A stretch of DNA of 17,557 nt, from NCBI GenBank assembly GCA_002506535.1, contig DAXT01000025.1, positions 143,033-160,589 of the forward strand, read 5' to 3'. The DNA is from Methanothrix harundinacea (GTDB lineage Archaea > Halobacteriota > Methanosarcinia > Methanotrichales > Methanotrichaceae). This document shows positions 7,570 to 14,922 of the stretch, one piece after another (the first letter of the stretch is position 1; each line of letters starts with the position of its first letter). A program made the position numbers and the translations under genes. The notes beneath the pieces were generated by a model. The model made no database searches. It was not told where the DNA came from and worked only from the letters and a program-made list of their open reading frames with translations.

Positions 7570-7621
7570 TTGATCGACGTAATTGATCGGGGCGCATCCT
7601 CCCGAACCGATCAAAATATTA
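7570..7621 (+). promoter_or_regulatory. Promoter with operator-like repeats upstream of SAM synthetase
   Basis: TTGATCGG at 7583-7590 and its perfect inverse CCGATCAA at 7607-7614 flank 16 bases. A further direct copy TTGATCG lies at 7570-7576, 13 bases before the first. The right arm runs directly into an A/T-rich TATA-like block (about 7613-7621), placing the repeat over the expected TFB/TBP site. A protein bound to these sites would interfere with initiation. The ATG at 7655 lies about 38 bases after the TATA-like centre, giving a leader of some 8-12 bases with a weak AAGGGTG ribosome site. Confidence 0.45.
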
Positions 7622-7654
7622 ATTCGGAGATACCGTAGATGTAAGGGTGCATTC

Positions 7655-8752
7655 ATGATCGAGTTCGCGAAGTACAGGCCGATGGCCTTCGAGGTTGTGG
7701 AAAGGAAGGGGCTTGGCCATCCCGATACCCTCGCCGACGGCATATCCGAAGCGATATCCGTGGAGCTCTCAAGGCTCTACCTGGAAGAGTTCGCAGAGAT
7801 CCTCCACCACAACGTCGACAAGGTCCTGATAACTGCGGGGAAGACGGAGGTCAGCTTCGGCGGAGGCCGGGTCATAGAGCCGCCGACGGTGATCGTGGGG
7901 GGTAGAGCTACGTCCCCTCCGGGGAAGGATCTCGAAGCCATAATCGACCGGGTCGCCTCGTACCATCTCGATAAGTCGGTTGCGAACCTGGAGGATTACA
8001 GGGTCGACCCCAGGGTGAGGGAGGGGTCGCCGGAGCTTAGAAGCCTCATGAAGAGGGGGGCGAACGACACCTCCATCGGGGTGGGATTTGCGCCCCTGAA
8101 CCCCACCGAAGAGCTCGTCCTGGAGCTGGAGAGGAGGATGGCGCGGATCAGGGGCGTCGGAGAGGATACAAAGGTGATGGCCGTCAGGATAGGCGATTCC
8201 CTGAACCTGGTGGCGGCAGCGGCGATCGTATCGAAGTTTGTCTCCTCCATGGAGGATTATCTCGAGGTTAAGGAGAAGGTCAGAGACGCCATCGCCGGGG
8301 CCGCCGACGCCGTCATAGCCGTCAACGCCGCCGACGACGGCCAGAACATCTTCCTCACCCTGACGGGAAGCTCGATCGAGATGGGAGACGACGGAGCCAC
8401 CGGGCGGGGCAACCGCGGAAGCGGCCTTATAACCCCCATGCGGCCGATGTCCATCGAGGCGATAGCGGGAAAAAATCCGGTAAACCACGTCGGCAAGATC
8501 TACAACGTCGTCGCCGGGAGGGCCGCCGCGGAGATCGCCGAGATGGAAGGGGTGACGGAGGCGTACGTCACCCTGGTGAGCAGGATCGGATCACCCCTCG
8601 TCGAGCCCCTCCTCAGGGCCGTGGAGATAAGGGGGGAGAATCCCCCAAGAGAGGACGAGAAGAGGAAGATAGAGGCGATCGTAGACCGGCATCTGGAGGG
8701 GGCCGGCGACCTGGTGGAGGATTTCGTCGCAGGGAAGCTCCGGGTCTTTTAG
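7655..8752 (+). CDS. mat: S-adenosylmethionine synthetase, archaeal type
   Basis: 365 residues from the ATG at 7655, somewhat shorter than the ~400 usual for archaeal methionine adenosyltransferase. It makes S-adenosylmethionine from methionine and ATP in the cytoplasm, the methyl donor for methylation reactions. Archaeal-type motifs are present: ERKGLGHPD (about 17-25), FGGG with VIEPP, GANDTSIGVG, the DDGQNIFLTLTG block, GDDGATGRGNRG, and MSIEAIAGKNPVNHVGK, which matches the family's nucleotide-binding signature. A TTG 24 codons upstream would extend the frame, but it falls inside the promoter repeat and adds non-conserved sequence, so it was rejected. The gene stands alone, divergent from pan; its promoter carries operator-like repeats. 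Confidence 0.95.
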   Translation: MIEFAKYRPMAFEVVERKGLGHPDTLADGISEAISVELSRLYLEEFAEILHHNVDKVLITAGKTEVSFGGGRVIEPPTVIVGGRATSPPGKDLEAIIDRVASYHLDKSVANLEDYRVDPRVREGSPELRSLMKRGANDTSIGVGFAPLNPTEELVLELERRMARIRGVGEDTKVMAVRIGDSLNLVAAAAIVSKFVSSMEDYLEVKEKVRDAIAGAADAVIAVNAADDGQNIFLTLTGSSIEMGDDGATGRGNRGSGLITPMRPMSIEAIAGKNPVNHVGKIYNVVAGRAAAEIAEMEGVTEAYVTLVSRIGSPLVEPLLRAVEIRGENPPREDEKRKIEAIVDRHLEGAGDLVEDFVAGKLRVF

Positions 8753-8903
8753 GCAGAGGCCGGGATGAAAGACGGGTAGATGAAAGAAGATCGATGAAGG
8801 GCGGAAAGTATGGGGATATCAATTAGAGGCGGTAAGGCGTCATGGCGGGAAGAGACGAACCTCACCGGATGGATAATGGAAGATGGGCGAGGAAAGGCGG
8901 GAC

Positions 8904-9212
8904 TTACCCCTTGCCCACCTCTTTCTTCGCCTGCTGGAGCCTCTGCTTTGCGGTGTAGCCGGTCGCCAGCTCCAGGAAGTTACGAAACCTCTTGTTCGTA
9001 TCGAGGATCACCTCGTCGCCGACGTCGTCAGAGGGCTCGGTGGTGACGACGAGCTTCTTCCCTTCGATCCAGACCTCGATCGATCTCAGGGCGCCGTAGC
9101 TGAGGAGGAGCCTGCCCCCCTCCTCTCTGACCTCGGCGGGAAACTCCTCCACCAGGGCCGCCCTTATCCTCTCAAGCTCGGGGCGATAGCCCCTCTTGAA
9201 CGAATATTCCAT
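8904..9212 (-). CDS. DUF5611 family small archaeal protein
   Basis: 102 residues starting MEYSFKRGY. The pattern of an N-terminal aromatic/basic start, SYGALRSIEVWIEGKKL in the middle and RFRNFLELATGYTAK near the end matches, from memory, the DUF5611 family of small cytoplasmic euryarchaeal proteins of unknown function. No membrane segment or catalytic motif is visible. The ATG has a GAGG 8-11 bases upstream and a TATA-like CTATAAT (minus strand, about 9236-9242) at the expected distance. It follows enolase on the same strand after 48 bp but has its own promoter candidate. The 150 bp between it and the SAM synthetase stop hold nothing I recognise. Confidence 0.8.
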   Translation of the reverse strand: MEYSFKRGYRPELERIRAALVEEFPAEVREEGGRLLLSYGALRSIEVWIEGKKLVVTTEPSDDVGDEVILDTNKRFRNFLELATGYTAKQRLQQAKKEVGKG

Positions 9213-9260
9213 GTCCGACCCTCTGTTCCATCCGATTATAGACCTTTCGAGCCCCGCTCT

Positions 9261-10517
9261 TCAGATCCGGGAATAAGCGGCTGCGGAGCCGAGCTCCTCC
9301 TCGATCCGCAGGAGCTGGTTGTACTTGGCGGTCCTCTCGCTTCTGGCGGGGGCACCGGTCTTGAGGATCTCGGCCCCCAGCGCCACCGTCACGTCGGCGA
9401 GGGCCGAGTCCTCCGTCTCGGCGGACCTGTGGCTCGCCATCACCTTGAAGCCGCTTCTGAAGGCCATCCGGGCGGCGTCGAAGGCCTCGGAGACGGTCCC
9501 GATCTGGTTGAGCTTGAGGAGGAGGGCGTTGGTCGCCTTCATCTTTATCCCCTTGGCCAGCCTCTCGACGTTGGTGACGTAGAGGTCGTCGCCGACGATG
9601 ATCGTTTCGGAAAGCCGGGCCGTCAGGGCGGCGAAGTCCGCGAAGGCCTCCTCATCGAAGGGGTCCTCGATGAGGATTATCGGATACGTCGACGCGAGGT
9701 CGGCGTAGAAGTCGATCATCTCGCCGCCGGAGAGGTTCTTGCCGTCGACGGCGTAGGTCCCGTTCTTGAAGAAGCTGGATGCGGCGGCGTCCATCCCGAT
9801 CCCGATCTCTCCCTCGTAGCCGGTGACGTCGAGGGCCGCCATCAGGGCGTCGAGGGCGTCGCGGGTCTTGCTGAGGGGCGGGGCGTAGCCGCCCTCGTAG
9901 CCGACGTTGACGGCCCCGGCGCCGTACCTCCCCGAGAGGATCTTGCCCAGGGCGTGATAGGTCTCTGCGGCCATCCGCAGCCCCTCGGAGAAGCAGCTCG
10001 CACCCTTCGGTAGGATCATGAACTCCTGGATGGCGAGGTCGTTACCGGCGTGCTGGCCGCCGTTGAGGACGTTGAGGGAAGGTACGGGCAGGGTCGAAGT
10101 GTTGACCCCGCCCAGGTACCGGTAGAGTGGTATACCTAACTCGTCGGCGGCGGCCTTGGCGACGGCCAAAGAAACACCCAAAATCGCGTTGGCGCCGAGG
10201 TTCGACTTCGTCGCCGTCCCGTCGAGGGCCAGCATGAAGTCGTCGACGGCCCTCTGCTCGATCGCATCGATCCCCGCCTCGATCAGCTTCGGCCCGATGA
10301 CGTCGTTGACGTTCTTGACCGCCTGGAGGACACCTTTGCCGCCGTAGCGGTCGTCGCCGTCCCGCAGCTCCAGCGCCTCGTGGGTCCCCGTCGACGCCCC
10401 CGAGGGAACGGCGGCCCGGCCGAAGCCGCAGCAGGTCCAGACGTCTACCTCAACGGTGGGGTTTCCTCGCGAGTCGAGGATCTCGCGAGCGTGAATGTTC
10501 TCTATTTCGAATGACAT
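9261..10517 (-). CDS. eno: Enolase (phosphopyruvate hydratase)
   Basis: 418 residues, full length for enolase, which interconverts 2-phosphoglycerate and phosphoenolpyruvate; in a methanogen it mainly serves gluconeogenesis. Key residues, with yeast numbers in brackets: E165 (E168), E208 (E211), Mg ligands D243 (D246), E284 (E295), D310 (D320), K335 (K345), H363 (H373) and K386 (K396), plus the PSGASTG loop at 38-44. Two changes stand out in conserved motifs: NVGDEGG is NVGYEGG (Y207) and SHRSGETED is SHRSAETED (A366). All catalytic and metal residues are nevertheless present. A TTAAATAAA on the minus strand (about 10550-10558) is a likely TATA box and overlaps the end of the next gene upstream. 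Confidence 0.96.
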   Translation of the reverse strand: MSFEIENIHAREILDSRGNPTVEVDVWTCCGFGRAAVPSGASTGTHEALELRDGDDRYGGKGVLQAVKNVNDVIGPKLIEAGIDAIEQRAVDDFMLALDGTATKSNLGANAILGVSLAVAKAAADELGIPLYRYLGGVNTSTLPVPSLNVLNGGQHAGNDLAIQEFMILPKGASCFSEGLRMAAETYHALGKILSGRYGAGAVNVGYEGGYAPPLSKTRDALDALMAALDVTGYEGEIGIGMDAAASSFFKNGTYAVDGKNLSGGEMIDFYADLASTYPIILIEDPFDEEAFADFAALTARLSETIIVGDDLYVTNVERLAKGIKMKATNALLLKLNQIGTVSEAFDAARMAFRSGFKVMASHRSAETEDSALADVTVALGAEILKTGAPARSERTAKYNQLLRIEEELGSAAAYSRI

Positions 10518-10549
10518 CTTATATCGCCTGTCGAGCCTTCGTGGCGGAT

Positions 10550-11344
10550 TTATTTAACCTCTTTGGGAGTCTCATTATCAAAGAAATTATAAAAATATTC
10601 CTTTACTGCACTGGCGTGTCTATTTATGCTATCAATAGGATAGTCCAGTTCGAGTGTCCTCTTACGAGATTCCTCTAGATGTTTGTATACTTCTCTTGCC
10701 AAAGTTTCAACCTTACTCACTTCAACTTCAACAAGTGGAGTTCCCGAATTATCTTCCCACCACTTGTAAAGACCTGTTTGGAATCCTTTATCACTTCTAT
10801 TCACTAATTGGGGTATGCTAAGCGCAGAACTATCAACATAAATCCCGAAAGGCGGAGCTAACCATTCGGCATCATAAGCAGCTTTCATTGCGGAACTTAG
10901 TAAAAGCATGGAACGAATCTCATTCAACTTAGATGCTTTGAATTCCTTTAAATGACTCGCATCGGCAAATGCACTTTCGCTAATATCAGCACCATGTAAC
11001 GTTGCACCGTATGCAAGACCTCCGCGAACCATAAATTTATGCAACATTTTATCATCACGGTGTCGTACAAATTCATCTGTAAGTTCTAAAAATGCTTTAA
11101 GTATTATTTTGCGCATGTCTCTCTGACTGGATGTAGTAACATATACGCCATCCATAATCGGATATATTTTTACATCGGATATATCCGTAGTTGCTATTTC
11201 AAAAGCCCGATGTAGTTTGAATATAAAATTTGCAGCACGGCTGAGTGAACTGACCAATGCCCTTCCTGTGCCCATTCCATCGCACCAAAGAACGTATTCA
11301 CCTTTTGGTGCATCAAGCTTGTCGGCATCGAAATATAGCATCAT
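10550..11344 (-). CDS. Nucleotide-cyclase-fold-like protein, probably horizontally acquired
   Basis: 264 residues, cytoplasmic. Three segments match the class III cyclase homology plan: YVLWCDGMGTG (18-27, Asp22 where the first metal Asp lies), IYPIMDGVYVT (60-70, Asp65 at the second metal position) and VRGGLAYGATLHG (106-118, like the R-x-G-I-x-x-G-x-x-x-G strand). Residues about 150-171 (a SSAMKAAYDAE-type helix, then GIYVD) resemble a motif I associate with stand-alone cyclase-like hypothetical proteins. Whether it makes a cyclic nucleotide or only binds one is unknown; no paired Pycsar- or CBASS-type effector gene adjoins it. The gene is markedly AT-rich with A/T-ending codons, unlike both neighbours, suggesting recent transfer. 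Two adjacent ATGs start the frame; the first is used. Confidence 0.6.
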   Translation of the reverse strand: MMLYFDADKLDAPKGEYVLWCDGMGTGRALVSSLSRAANFIFKLHRAFEIATTDISDVKIYPIMDGVYVTTSSQRDMRKIILKAFLELTDEFVRHRDDKMLHKFMVRGGLAYGATLHGADISESAFADASHLKEFKASKLNEIRSMLLLSSAMKAAYDAEWLAPPFGIYVDSSALSIPQLVNRSDKGFQTGLYKWWEDNSGTPLVEVEVSKVETLAREVYKHLEESRKRTLELDYPIDSINRHASAVKEYFYNFFDNETPKEVK

Positions 11345-11494
11345 TCTTAATCACATCACATTTTGAACAAATGAGGAAACTCCGAGATCGCGATACAGTT
11401 TATCCTCCAATTACCGCTTAAAGAACTGAAATGAAATAAATCTTTTTGCTGCATCCGTGGAGTTCAAGGTGATTTCTGCACTCATTACCGAACA

Positions 11495-11878
11495 TCACCA
11501 TTCCCCAAGCCTCTTCTGCCCTCGATCATCAGCTCCGCCTTCGTCCATTTCCGGCACCAGGACCCCCAGCGTCTCCTCGAACCACTCCGCCACCAACCGT
11601 CGGTGGCAGAAGGCCCCCGCCCTCTCCCAGCAGAGGAGGACGGCGTCCTCGCCGAGGTCGGCGAAAACTTGTCCTGGGTCGAGCTTCGAGAGGACCTCCT
11701 CCCGAAAGCTGCGGGTGTACTCGGCCTCGTCGATCTCGCCGCTCTTCGCCGCCTGGACGAGGCGCCAGGGTGGCGCCAGCGGCTCGTATACGCGGCCGGT
11801 CCAGCCTTTCGGCCGGGTCCTGGAGATGGCGACGGCCCTGGGGTCGGCGCCGGTGCGGGAGAAGTTCGAGGTCTTCAT
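11495..11878 (-). CDS. DUF488 family protein
   Basis: 127 residues from the ATG at 11878. This start is chosen because GAGG lies 6-9 bases upstream; a longer frame to 11980 adds 34 poorly conserved residues. The family pattern is clear: LAPPW (34-38), a helix with GEIDEAEY (47-54), LDP, then LLCWE (81-85) and FCHRRLVAEWF (90-100), whose Cys/His residues are the DUF488 hallmark. The biochemical function of DUF488 proteins is not established as far as I know. It lies downstream of the FabH-like gene on the same strand (126 bp gap). GC and codon use are typical of the chromosome, unlike the AT-rich gene that follows. Confidence 0.85.
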   Translation of the reverse strand: MKTSNFSRTGADPRAVAISRTRPKGWTGRVYEPLAPPWRLVQAAKSGEIDEAEYTRSFREEVLSKLDPGQVFADLGEDAVLLCWERAGAFCHRRLVAEWFEETLGVLVPEMDEGGADDRGQKRLGEW

Positions 11879-12004
11879 ATCTTCCTCGGTGGATCGAAGC
11901 TCGCGTCTTCGACTTTTTACGGGCATGATCTTTGCGCTTACGTCATCGATTCTATACGGAGATGATCCGCCGCCTTCCATCGGATGACGACACGGGCCAA
12001 AGGC

Positions 12005-13042
12005 TCATAGAAACTCTATCGGCATCGCCGCCCAGGTGAACCCCGCCCCGCTGCTGGCCAGGACCACCAGCTTTCCGGGCCCCGTCAGGCCTTCATCCAT
12101 CGCCCTCGAGAGGTTGAAGAGGCCGTCGACGGTCCCCATGTGGCCGTAATCCTTTATCGAGGTGATGGTATGATCCCAGCCGAGATCCAGCCCCTGAAGG
12201 ATATCCTCCAAAAGGCTTCTTTTCACCTGGTTTGTGAGGAGGAGGTCCAGATCCTCGAGGTCGCGGCCGCTCTTCTCCAGGGCCCTTCTGATGACCCCCA
12301 TGTAATTTTCGAGGTAGGTCTGGGAGAGGATCCGGTCGAGGCCAGCGGGGTCGTCTATCCGGATGTACCCCCCTCTCTCGCCGGTGTTCTCAGGGCTGTG
12401 CCTTCCCACCGTCCCTCCATTGGGGACCTTGACGGAATCGACGGTGGACCCCTCCGTTATGGAGACGTAGGATAAGAGGCGGTTTGTCTCCTCGCCCTTC
12501 TTGAGGAGGGCGGCGGCGGCCCCGTCCCCGACCATAAAAAGGGAGAGGGCGCTTTGATCGCTATAATCGACGGATATGGAGAGCTTCTCGCTGCAGACGA
12601 CCAGGGCGTACCTCTTATCAGGATCGTCCAGGAGGAGGGTTTTGGCTATGTTGATCCCGAGGTTTCCGCCGTTGCAGCCGTTCTTCACCTCGAAGGCGTA
12701 GCAGCCGTCGGCCCCCAGGGCTGCCTGGATCCTGGCGGCGGGAGACCAGATCTGGTAGTCGTAGAACCCAGCGGCGCAATAGACGATCAGGTCGATCTCC
12801 CCGGGGTCGATCCCGGCCCTCTCCACCGCCTCCTTCGCCGCCCTGATCCCCATCTCGGACGGATGCTCGTCCTCGGCGGCGACGTGCTTTCTCTCCATCC
12901 CGATCTTCTCGATGAAGACCTCCGCCGGGATCCCCGAGAGCCTTGCGATCTCATCGCTGGTGATGGTCCCCGGCGGTATGTAGCTGCCGATGGACGCTAT
13001 CCCCACCGTCTCCCTCTCCCCTGGTTTCATCTTATTCATCAT
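12005..13042 (-). CDS. FabH-like 3-oxoacyl-ACP synthase III family condensing enzyme
   Basis: 345 residues with the thiolase fold of ketoacyl synthase III. Nucleophile Cys123 sits in VKNGCNGGNLG, GDGAAAALL (172-180) is the family Gly motif, and the end (SSGAGFTWAAMPIEF) matches the FabH C-terminus. In E. coli FabH the other catalytic residues are His244 (HQAN) and Asn274 (GNTS). Here the equivalent sites read N271-Q-V-K and G-H301-M-G, with identical 30-residue spacing, so His and Asn are exchanged. Archaea lack a canonical fatty-acid pathway, so the substrate is unknown; a HMG-CoA-synthase-like or acyl-CoA condensation is possible, but no thiolase or DUF35 partner adjoins it. The start is uncertain among ATGs at 13042, 13039 and 13030; GGAGG immediately precedes the first. 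Confidence 0.88.
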   Translation of the reverse strand: MMNKMKPGERETVGIASIGSYIPPGTITSDEIARLSGIPAEVFIEKIGMERKHVAAEDEHPSEMGIRAAKEAVERAGIDPGEIDLIVYCAAGFYDYQIWSPAARIQAALGADGCYAFEVKNGCNGGNLGINIAKTLLLDDPDKRYALVVCSEKLSISVDYSDQSALSLFMVGDGAAAALLKKGEETNRLLSYVSITEGSTVDSVKVPNGGTVGRHSPENTGERGGYIRIDDPAGLDRILSQTYLENYMGVIRRALEKSGRDLEDLDLLLTNQVKRSLLEDILQGLDLGWDHTITSIKDYGHMGTVDGLFNLSRAMDEGLTGPGKLVVLASSGAGFTWAAMPIEFL

Positions 13043-13162
13043 CCTCCCCCACCCCGGATCTTTGTCTTTACGCCGTCGCTTTATCGAGGTCTAGTCTACG
13101 GGTCGGCAGCTAACCGATCAAATACCTTCCGTCCCTTCTACCATCTCTGGAGGCCGGGGGCC

Positions 13163-13260
13163 GGGTTGGTTGGGGGATGGATACGGGTTTTGTGGATGGA
13201 TACGGGTTTTGTGGATGGATCCGGGTTTTGTGGATGGATCCGGGTTTTGTGGATGGATCC
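13163..13260. repeat. 19-bp intergenic tandem repeat
   Basis: Four head-to-tail 19-bp units start at 13185, 13204, 13223 and 13242; the last three are identical and the first differs by one base (A for C). A degenerate unit precedes them at 13163-13184. The unit is GGGTTTTGTGGATGGATCC. Nineteen is not a multiple of three, and open frames across it give no plausible protein. It lies between the FabH-like gene and the phosphoesterase gene, 121 bp from the start of the former. Confidence 0.9.
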
Positions 13261-13277
13261 GTTAGCGATCCGTCCAC
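13249..13277. other. Hairpin at the edge of the 19-bp repeat
   Basis: GTGGATGGATC (13249-13259), which is part of the last repeat unit, can pair with GATCCGTCCAC (13267-13277), 11 positions with one G-T wobble and a 7-base loop. It starts 21 bases beyond the stop of the phosphoesterase gene (minus strand) and may mark its 3' end, although no T-tract follows on that strand. Confidence 0.4.
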
Positions 13278-13297
13278 CATGAACCAGAATGGGCAGC

Positions 13298-14320
13298 TCA
13301 TTGGGACTCCACGGCCTCGACCTCCCCCTCCTTCCACCTCAGGATCTGGGCTCCAGCCTCATCTATATAAATGAAGGTGTTGGAGTAACGCATCTTTCCG
13401 TCGATCTCCTCATCTTCTCCCACCCAGGATCCGGAGTTTATGAAGAGCTTCTTTTTGCCAGCCGCCCCCTGATAAGAGCTGGCAAAATGGGTGTGGCCGA
13501 AGACGACGACGTCTGCGGTTATGGTGTCCTTCTGCTTTTGGTAAAAATTCTCCTCAAGAATCTGGCGGGCGGTCTTGTCTTTCGGCTTCTTGATATCGTA
13601 GATCCTCCTCTGGCTTTTGGTGACGACGGCCGGAAGAGAGCTATAGATTAATAATCCAAATAAGAGCGCCGCAAGAGCTGTATACCCGAAATTTGAGGCG
13701 AGGAGATCCCGGTTCAAATACCATCCGATGAGAAGGGCGGCTGATAGGACGCCGCTCAGGATCCAGTAATTCTTGGTGAAGCTGGTGTTGTACTGGGAGT
13801 TAGACCAGTCGAGGGGGTCCCAGGTCTCTCCCAGGAATTTTGATACCTTCGTCAGTATCGACTGGGCTTTATCGAACTGGTGGCCGTGGAGGAAGTAGTA
13901 GGACTGGTCCCCGATCCTCATGCCGGCCATTTCGTCGGGATAATGCCTATTCCAGATATCCAGCTTCGTCCCGTTTCTCATGGTCTCGTAATCGATCTTC
14001 TCATCATAGCTGCTGACGGCGTTGTCGTGATTCCCCATCACATAGACCTTATCGCAGCCGAGATCCGATAATAGGGAGAGGGGGCGTAAGCACTGTTTTA
14101 CGACGTTGTCCCTGTCCCCATCTTCCGGGTCCCACAACTCCAGGATGTCTCCCAGGAGGATGATCCTCTCGGGGCTTTTTATATCGACGACGCCATCTTT
14201 GAGAAGGACCTTCTTCGGAGAGCCTTTGAGGTCGAGGACCCACTCCAAGAAGCTGCAGAACTCATCGAAGTTGCATAGCTTGCTCCCCAGATGGACGTCG
14301 GATACAACGATATGAGACAT
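13298..14320 (-). CDS. Calcineurin-like metallophosphoesterase with two internal membrane segments
   Basis: 340 residues. Metal-binding motifs of the family are in order: DVH (8-10), GD (57-58), GNHD (96-99), HGH (145-147) and GHTH (275-278). Between the last two lies an insert with two hydrophobic helices (about 184-202 and 211-229), which would anchor the enzyme in the membrane with both catalytic halves on one side. The overall plan resembles UDP-2,3-diacylglucosamine hydrolase-like phosphoesterases, but archaea lack lipid A, so the substrate is probably another phosphodiester or nucleotide. Two TATA-like boxes lie upstream on the minus strand (about 14342-14351 and 14361-14372); the farther one leaves a leader containing GGGTGG. 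No operon partner is obvious. Confidence 0.9.
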   Translation of the reverse strand: MSHIVVSDVHLGSKLCNFDEFCSFLEWVLDLKGSPKKVLLKDGVVDIKSPERIILLGDILELWDPEDGDRDNVVKQCLRPLSLLSDLGCDKVYVMGNHDNAVSSYDEKIDYETMRNGTKLDIWNRHYPDEMAGMRIGDQSYYFLHGHQFDKAQSILTKVSKFLGETWDPLDWSNSQYNTSFTKNYWILSGVLSAALLIGWYLNRDLLASNFGYTALAALLFGLLIYSSLPAVVTKSQRRIYDIKKPKDKTARQILEENFYQKQKDTITADVVVFGHTHFASSYQGAAGKKKLFINSGSWVGEDEEIDGKMRYSNTFIYIDEAGAQILRWKEGEVEAVESQ

Positions 14321-14414
14321 GATGTATTCTTTCCACCCTTCAAATATTTAACTTCGATCCTTTATTAAAGCAGATGCCCCTCCACATGTTGATGGTCCTG
14401 CGGGCATGGCGGGA

Positions 14415-14864
14415 TCAAAACTCCTTCCCATCCAGCCTCTCTCTTATCCGGGGCCAGTGGGTCCCCCGCCAGTAGATCTTCCCGCAGACTTCGCACCTCC
14501 AGGCCGTCGTAGCCTCCTGGCGGGAAGAGCCGCAGGGATCCGATCCTTCCACCTCTTCAAGGATTCCGTTACAGAGGGTGCACCTCACAGGAGAAAGCTC
14601 CAGGGATAGGCCTGCCTCCTTGAGCTGAAGGAGCTGCTCATCGAGCTTCGAAGACCTCACGAGAATGCAGCCTGCGCCTGCCTTCTCGCACCTCCTCGCG
14701 AGGAGCCTGTCCCTGGTGAGGAGGATCCTCTCCTCCTTCAGGGCGGCCTCGATGAGGGCGGAGTCGTCGACCTCTTGCGGGGGGCGAGAGACGTCCTGGC
14801 CTGCCATCCTCAGCCACCGGGCGAGGCGGATCAACATCAGGTCTGCAAGATAACGGTCTTTCAC
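14415..14864 (-). CDS. Mut7-C RNase domain protein (PIN-like plus zinc ribbon)
   Basis: 149 residues from GTG at 14864. Family features: a PIN-like N-terminal half with YLADLMLIRLARWLRMAG (5-22; acidic D8), D33/D34 and LLTRD (48-52), then a zinc ribbon with C95xxC98 and C124xxC127, ending in CGKIYWRGTHW, the Mut7-C signature. Such proteins are predicted ribonucleases; the substrate is unknown. The GTG is preferred over a TTG at 14888 because it gives the usual short N-terminus (MKDRYLAD), follows an AGGAGG, and sits about 30 bases from a TATA-like element that would otherwise abut the TTG. It is divergent from rqcH with 58 bp between starts. Confidence 0.85.
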   Translation of the reverse strand: MKDRYLADLMLIRLARWLRMAGQDVSRPPQEVDDSALIEAALKEERILLTRDRLLARRCEKAGAGCILVRSSKLDEQLLQLKEAGLSLELSPVRCTLCNGILEEVEGSDPCGSSRQEATTAWRCEVCGKIYWRGTHWPRIRERLDGKEF

Positions 14865-14888
14865 CACCCTCCTCTGGAACGGCCGCAA

Positions 14889-14898
14889 CTATTTATCT
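14889..14898. promoter_or_regulatory. Shared TATA-like element between Mut7-C and rqcH
   Basis: On plus it reads CTATTTATCT, on minus AGATAAATAG. Its centre is about 30 bases from the rqcH ATG (14923) and about 30 bases from the GTG chosen for the Mut7-C gene (14864). No other A/T-rich box is visible in the 58-bp spacer. Confidence 0.4.
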
Positions 14899-14922
14899 GT
14901 CGATCGCCCTCTTTTTGCCACT

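Noticed and set aside
8883..10013. 376-residue plus-strand frame opposite enolase and the DUF5611 gene
   Set aside because: It runs across two well-identified minus-strand genes and their spacer; high GC leaves stop-poor antisense frames.
10550..11980. Possible Pycsar or CBASS-like defence pair (cyclase-like gene plus DUF488 gene)
   Set aside because: The DUF488 gene is native in composition, has its own start signals and lacks effector features (no TIR, membrane or nuclease domain).
13110..13374. Short frames over the 19-bp repeat, on both strands
   Set aside because: The repeat length shifts frame at each copy and the products are simple repeats; no start signals.
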